A stretch of DNA of 64,000 bases from Kurthia gibsonii (GTDB taxonomy: Bacteria; Bacillota; Bacilli; Bacillales_A; Planococcaceae). The stretch lies in contig NZ_BJOB01000006.1 of NCBI RefSeq assembly GCF_006539985.1, positions 32,929 to 96,928 on the forward strand. The letters are read 5' to 3'. Shown piece by piece: positions 63,768 through 64,000 of this stretch. How positions within the stretch are numbered: the first letter of the stretch is position 1; each line of letters opens with the position of its first letter. A program made the translations under genes and the position numbers. The notes under the pieces are model-generated. The model had not been told where the DNA came from. It worked only from the letters and a program-made list of their open reading frames with translations, and made no database searches.

Positions 63768-64000
63768 TCATCTCCTAATTGCTTTTTTATCCCAAAATAT
63801 AAAGATATCCAATAACCAAACCTTAAATATTAATACAATACTAACACTACTTATAATAACTGTCATTTCTGCTGTTAACTGCTTAGCTTCTTGTTTATTA
63901 ATGGTGAAAATACTTAATTGAATAGGCTGTGATAAAATAAAGTTCAATGCTTTAAAATATTTTTCAAAATTCGTATCTTGTGTATAATTGACAAAATGCG
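63768..64000 (-). CDS. Membrane protein, C-terminal part only
   Basis: The frame is open from the right edge to the TGA at 63770-63768. About 75 residues are visible, with a helical region (FEKYFKALNFILSQPIQL) and one hydrophobic segment (MTVIISSVSIVLIFKVWLL) near the end, then a basic tail KKAIRR. The rest lies outside the window. No family recognised. Confidence 0.7.
   Translation of the reverse strand, partial: HFVNYTQDTNFEKYFKALNFILSQPIQLSIFTINKQEAKQLTAEMTVIISSVSIVLIFKVWLLDIFIFWDKKAIRR

Noticed and set aside
1..64000. CRISPR arrays, rRNA, tRNA, transposases, phage structural genes
   Set aside because: None seen: no regularly spaced short repeats, no cloverleaf candidates noticed, and no recognisable transposase or integrase frame.

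Overview
The window looks like a chromosomal segment of a low-GC Gram-positive bacterium of the Bacillales, most like the Planococcaceae (Kurthia, Lysinibacillus and relatives). The reasons are strong AGGAGG-type ribosome binding sites, frequent TTG and GTG starts, Bacillus-type operators (FadR, TnrA/GlnR) and sigma-B-like promoters, a gabTD/gabR locus, and a YpcP-type stand-alone flap exonuclease. No rRNA, tRNA, CRISPR array or complete insertion sequence was seen. The genus assignment is an inference.

Bases 1-36,000 are mostly ordinary chromosome. They hold a fatty-acid oxidation operon (fadN-fadA) behind a FadR box; a thioredoxin; a STAS protein with a C39-like peptidase; two paralogous PH-like genes, each behind a sigma-B-like promoter; and maintenance genes (FEN exonuclease, OsmC, DinB). 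Next come an ammonium transporter operon that carries a GlnD-like nucleotidyltransferase and a DEDDh exonuclease behind two TnrA/GlnR boxes; gabT-gabD with divergent gabR and a decayed second gabT; a Dus enzyme; a 55-residue zinc-ribbon gene; small secreted proteins; a WYL regulator; a glutathione peroxidase; a MazG plus PLD-helicase pair; a transglutaminase-like protein; a three-gene GtrB/GtrA/membrane-protein glycosylation operon; and a LysR (amber-interrupted)-M23-DmpA operon.

Bases 36,500-62,750 are an accessory, defence-island-like region entered through a truncated methyltransferase gene. In order it holds: (a) an uncharacterised three-gene module (YkgJ cysteine cluster, 439-aa membrane protein, 341-aa glycine-zipper protein); (b) small broken or orphan genes; (c) a two-gene pair of a membrane/coiled-coil protein and a GHH/HNH-nuclease-like protein with membrane segments; (d) a GIY-YIG/DUF4357 gene and a complete jetABCD (Wadjet, type II-like) operon, together flanked by 129-bp direct repeats derived from the 3' end of a second GIY-YIG gene; (e) a frameshifted unknown gene; (f) a type I restriction-modification operon (S-like, M, unknown, RhuM, S, R, DUF45 metallopeptidase). 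The last 1.2 kb returns to secreted and membrane proteins.

The best candidates for something undescribed are modules (a) and (c), the MazG/PLD-helicase pair, and the Amt/GlnD-like/exonuclease operon. The window also holds an unusual number of broken genes: seven reading frames with single or double lesions or decay, plus truncated remnants. Before these are called pseudogenes, the raw reads should be checked.
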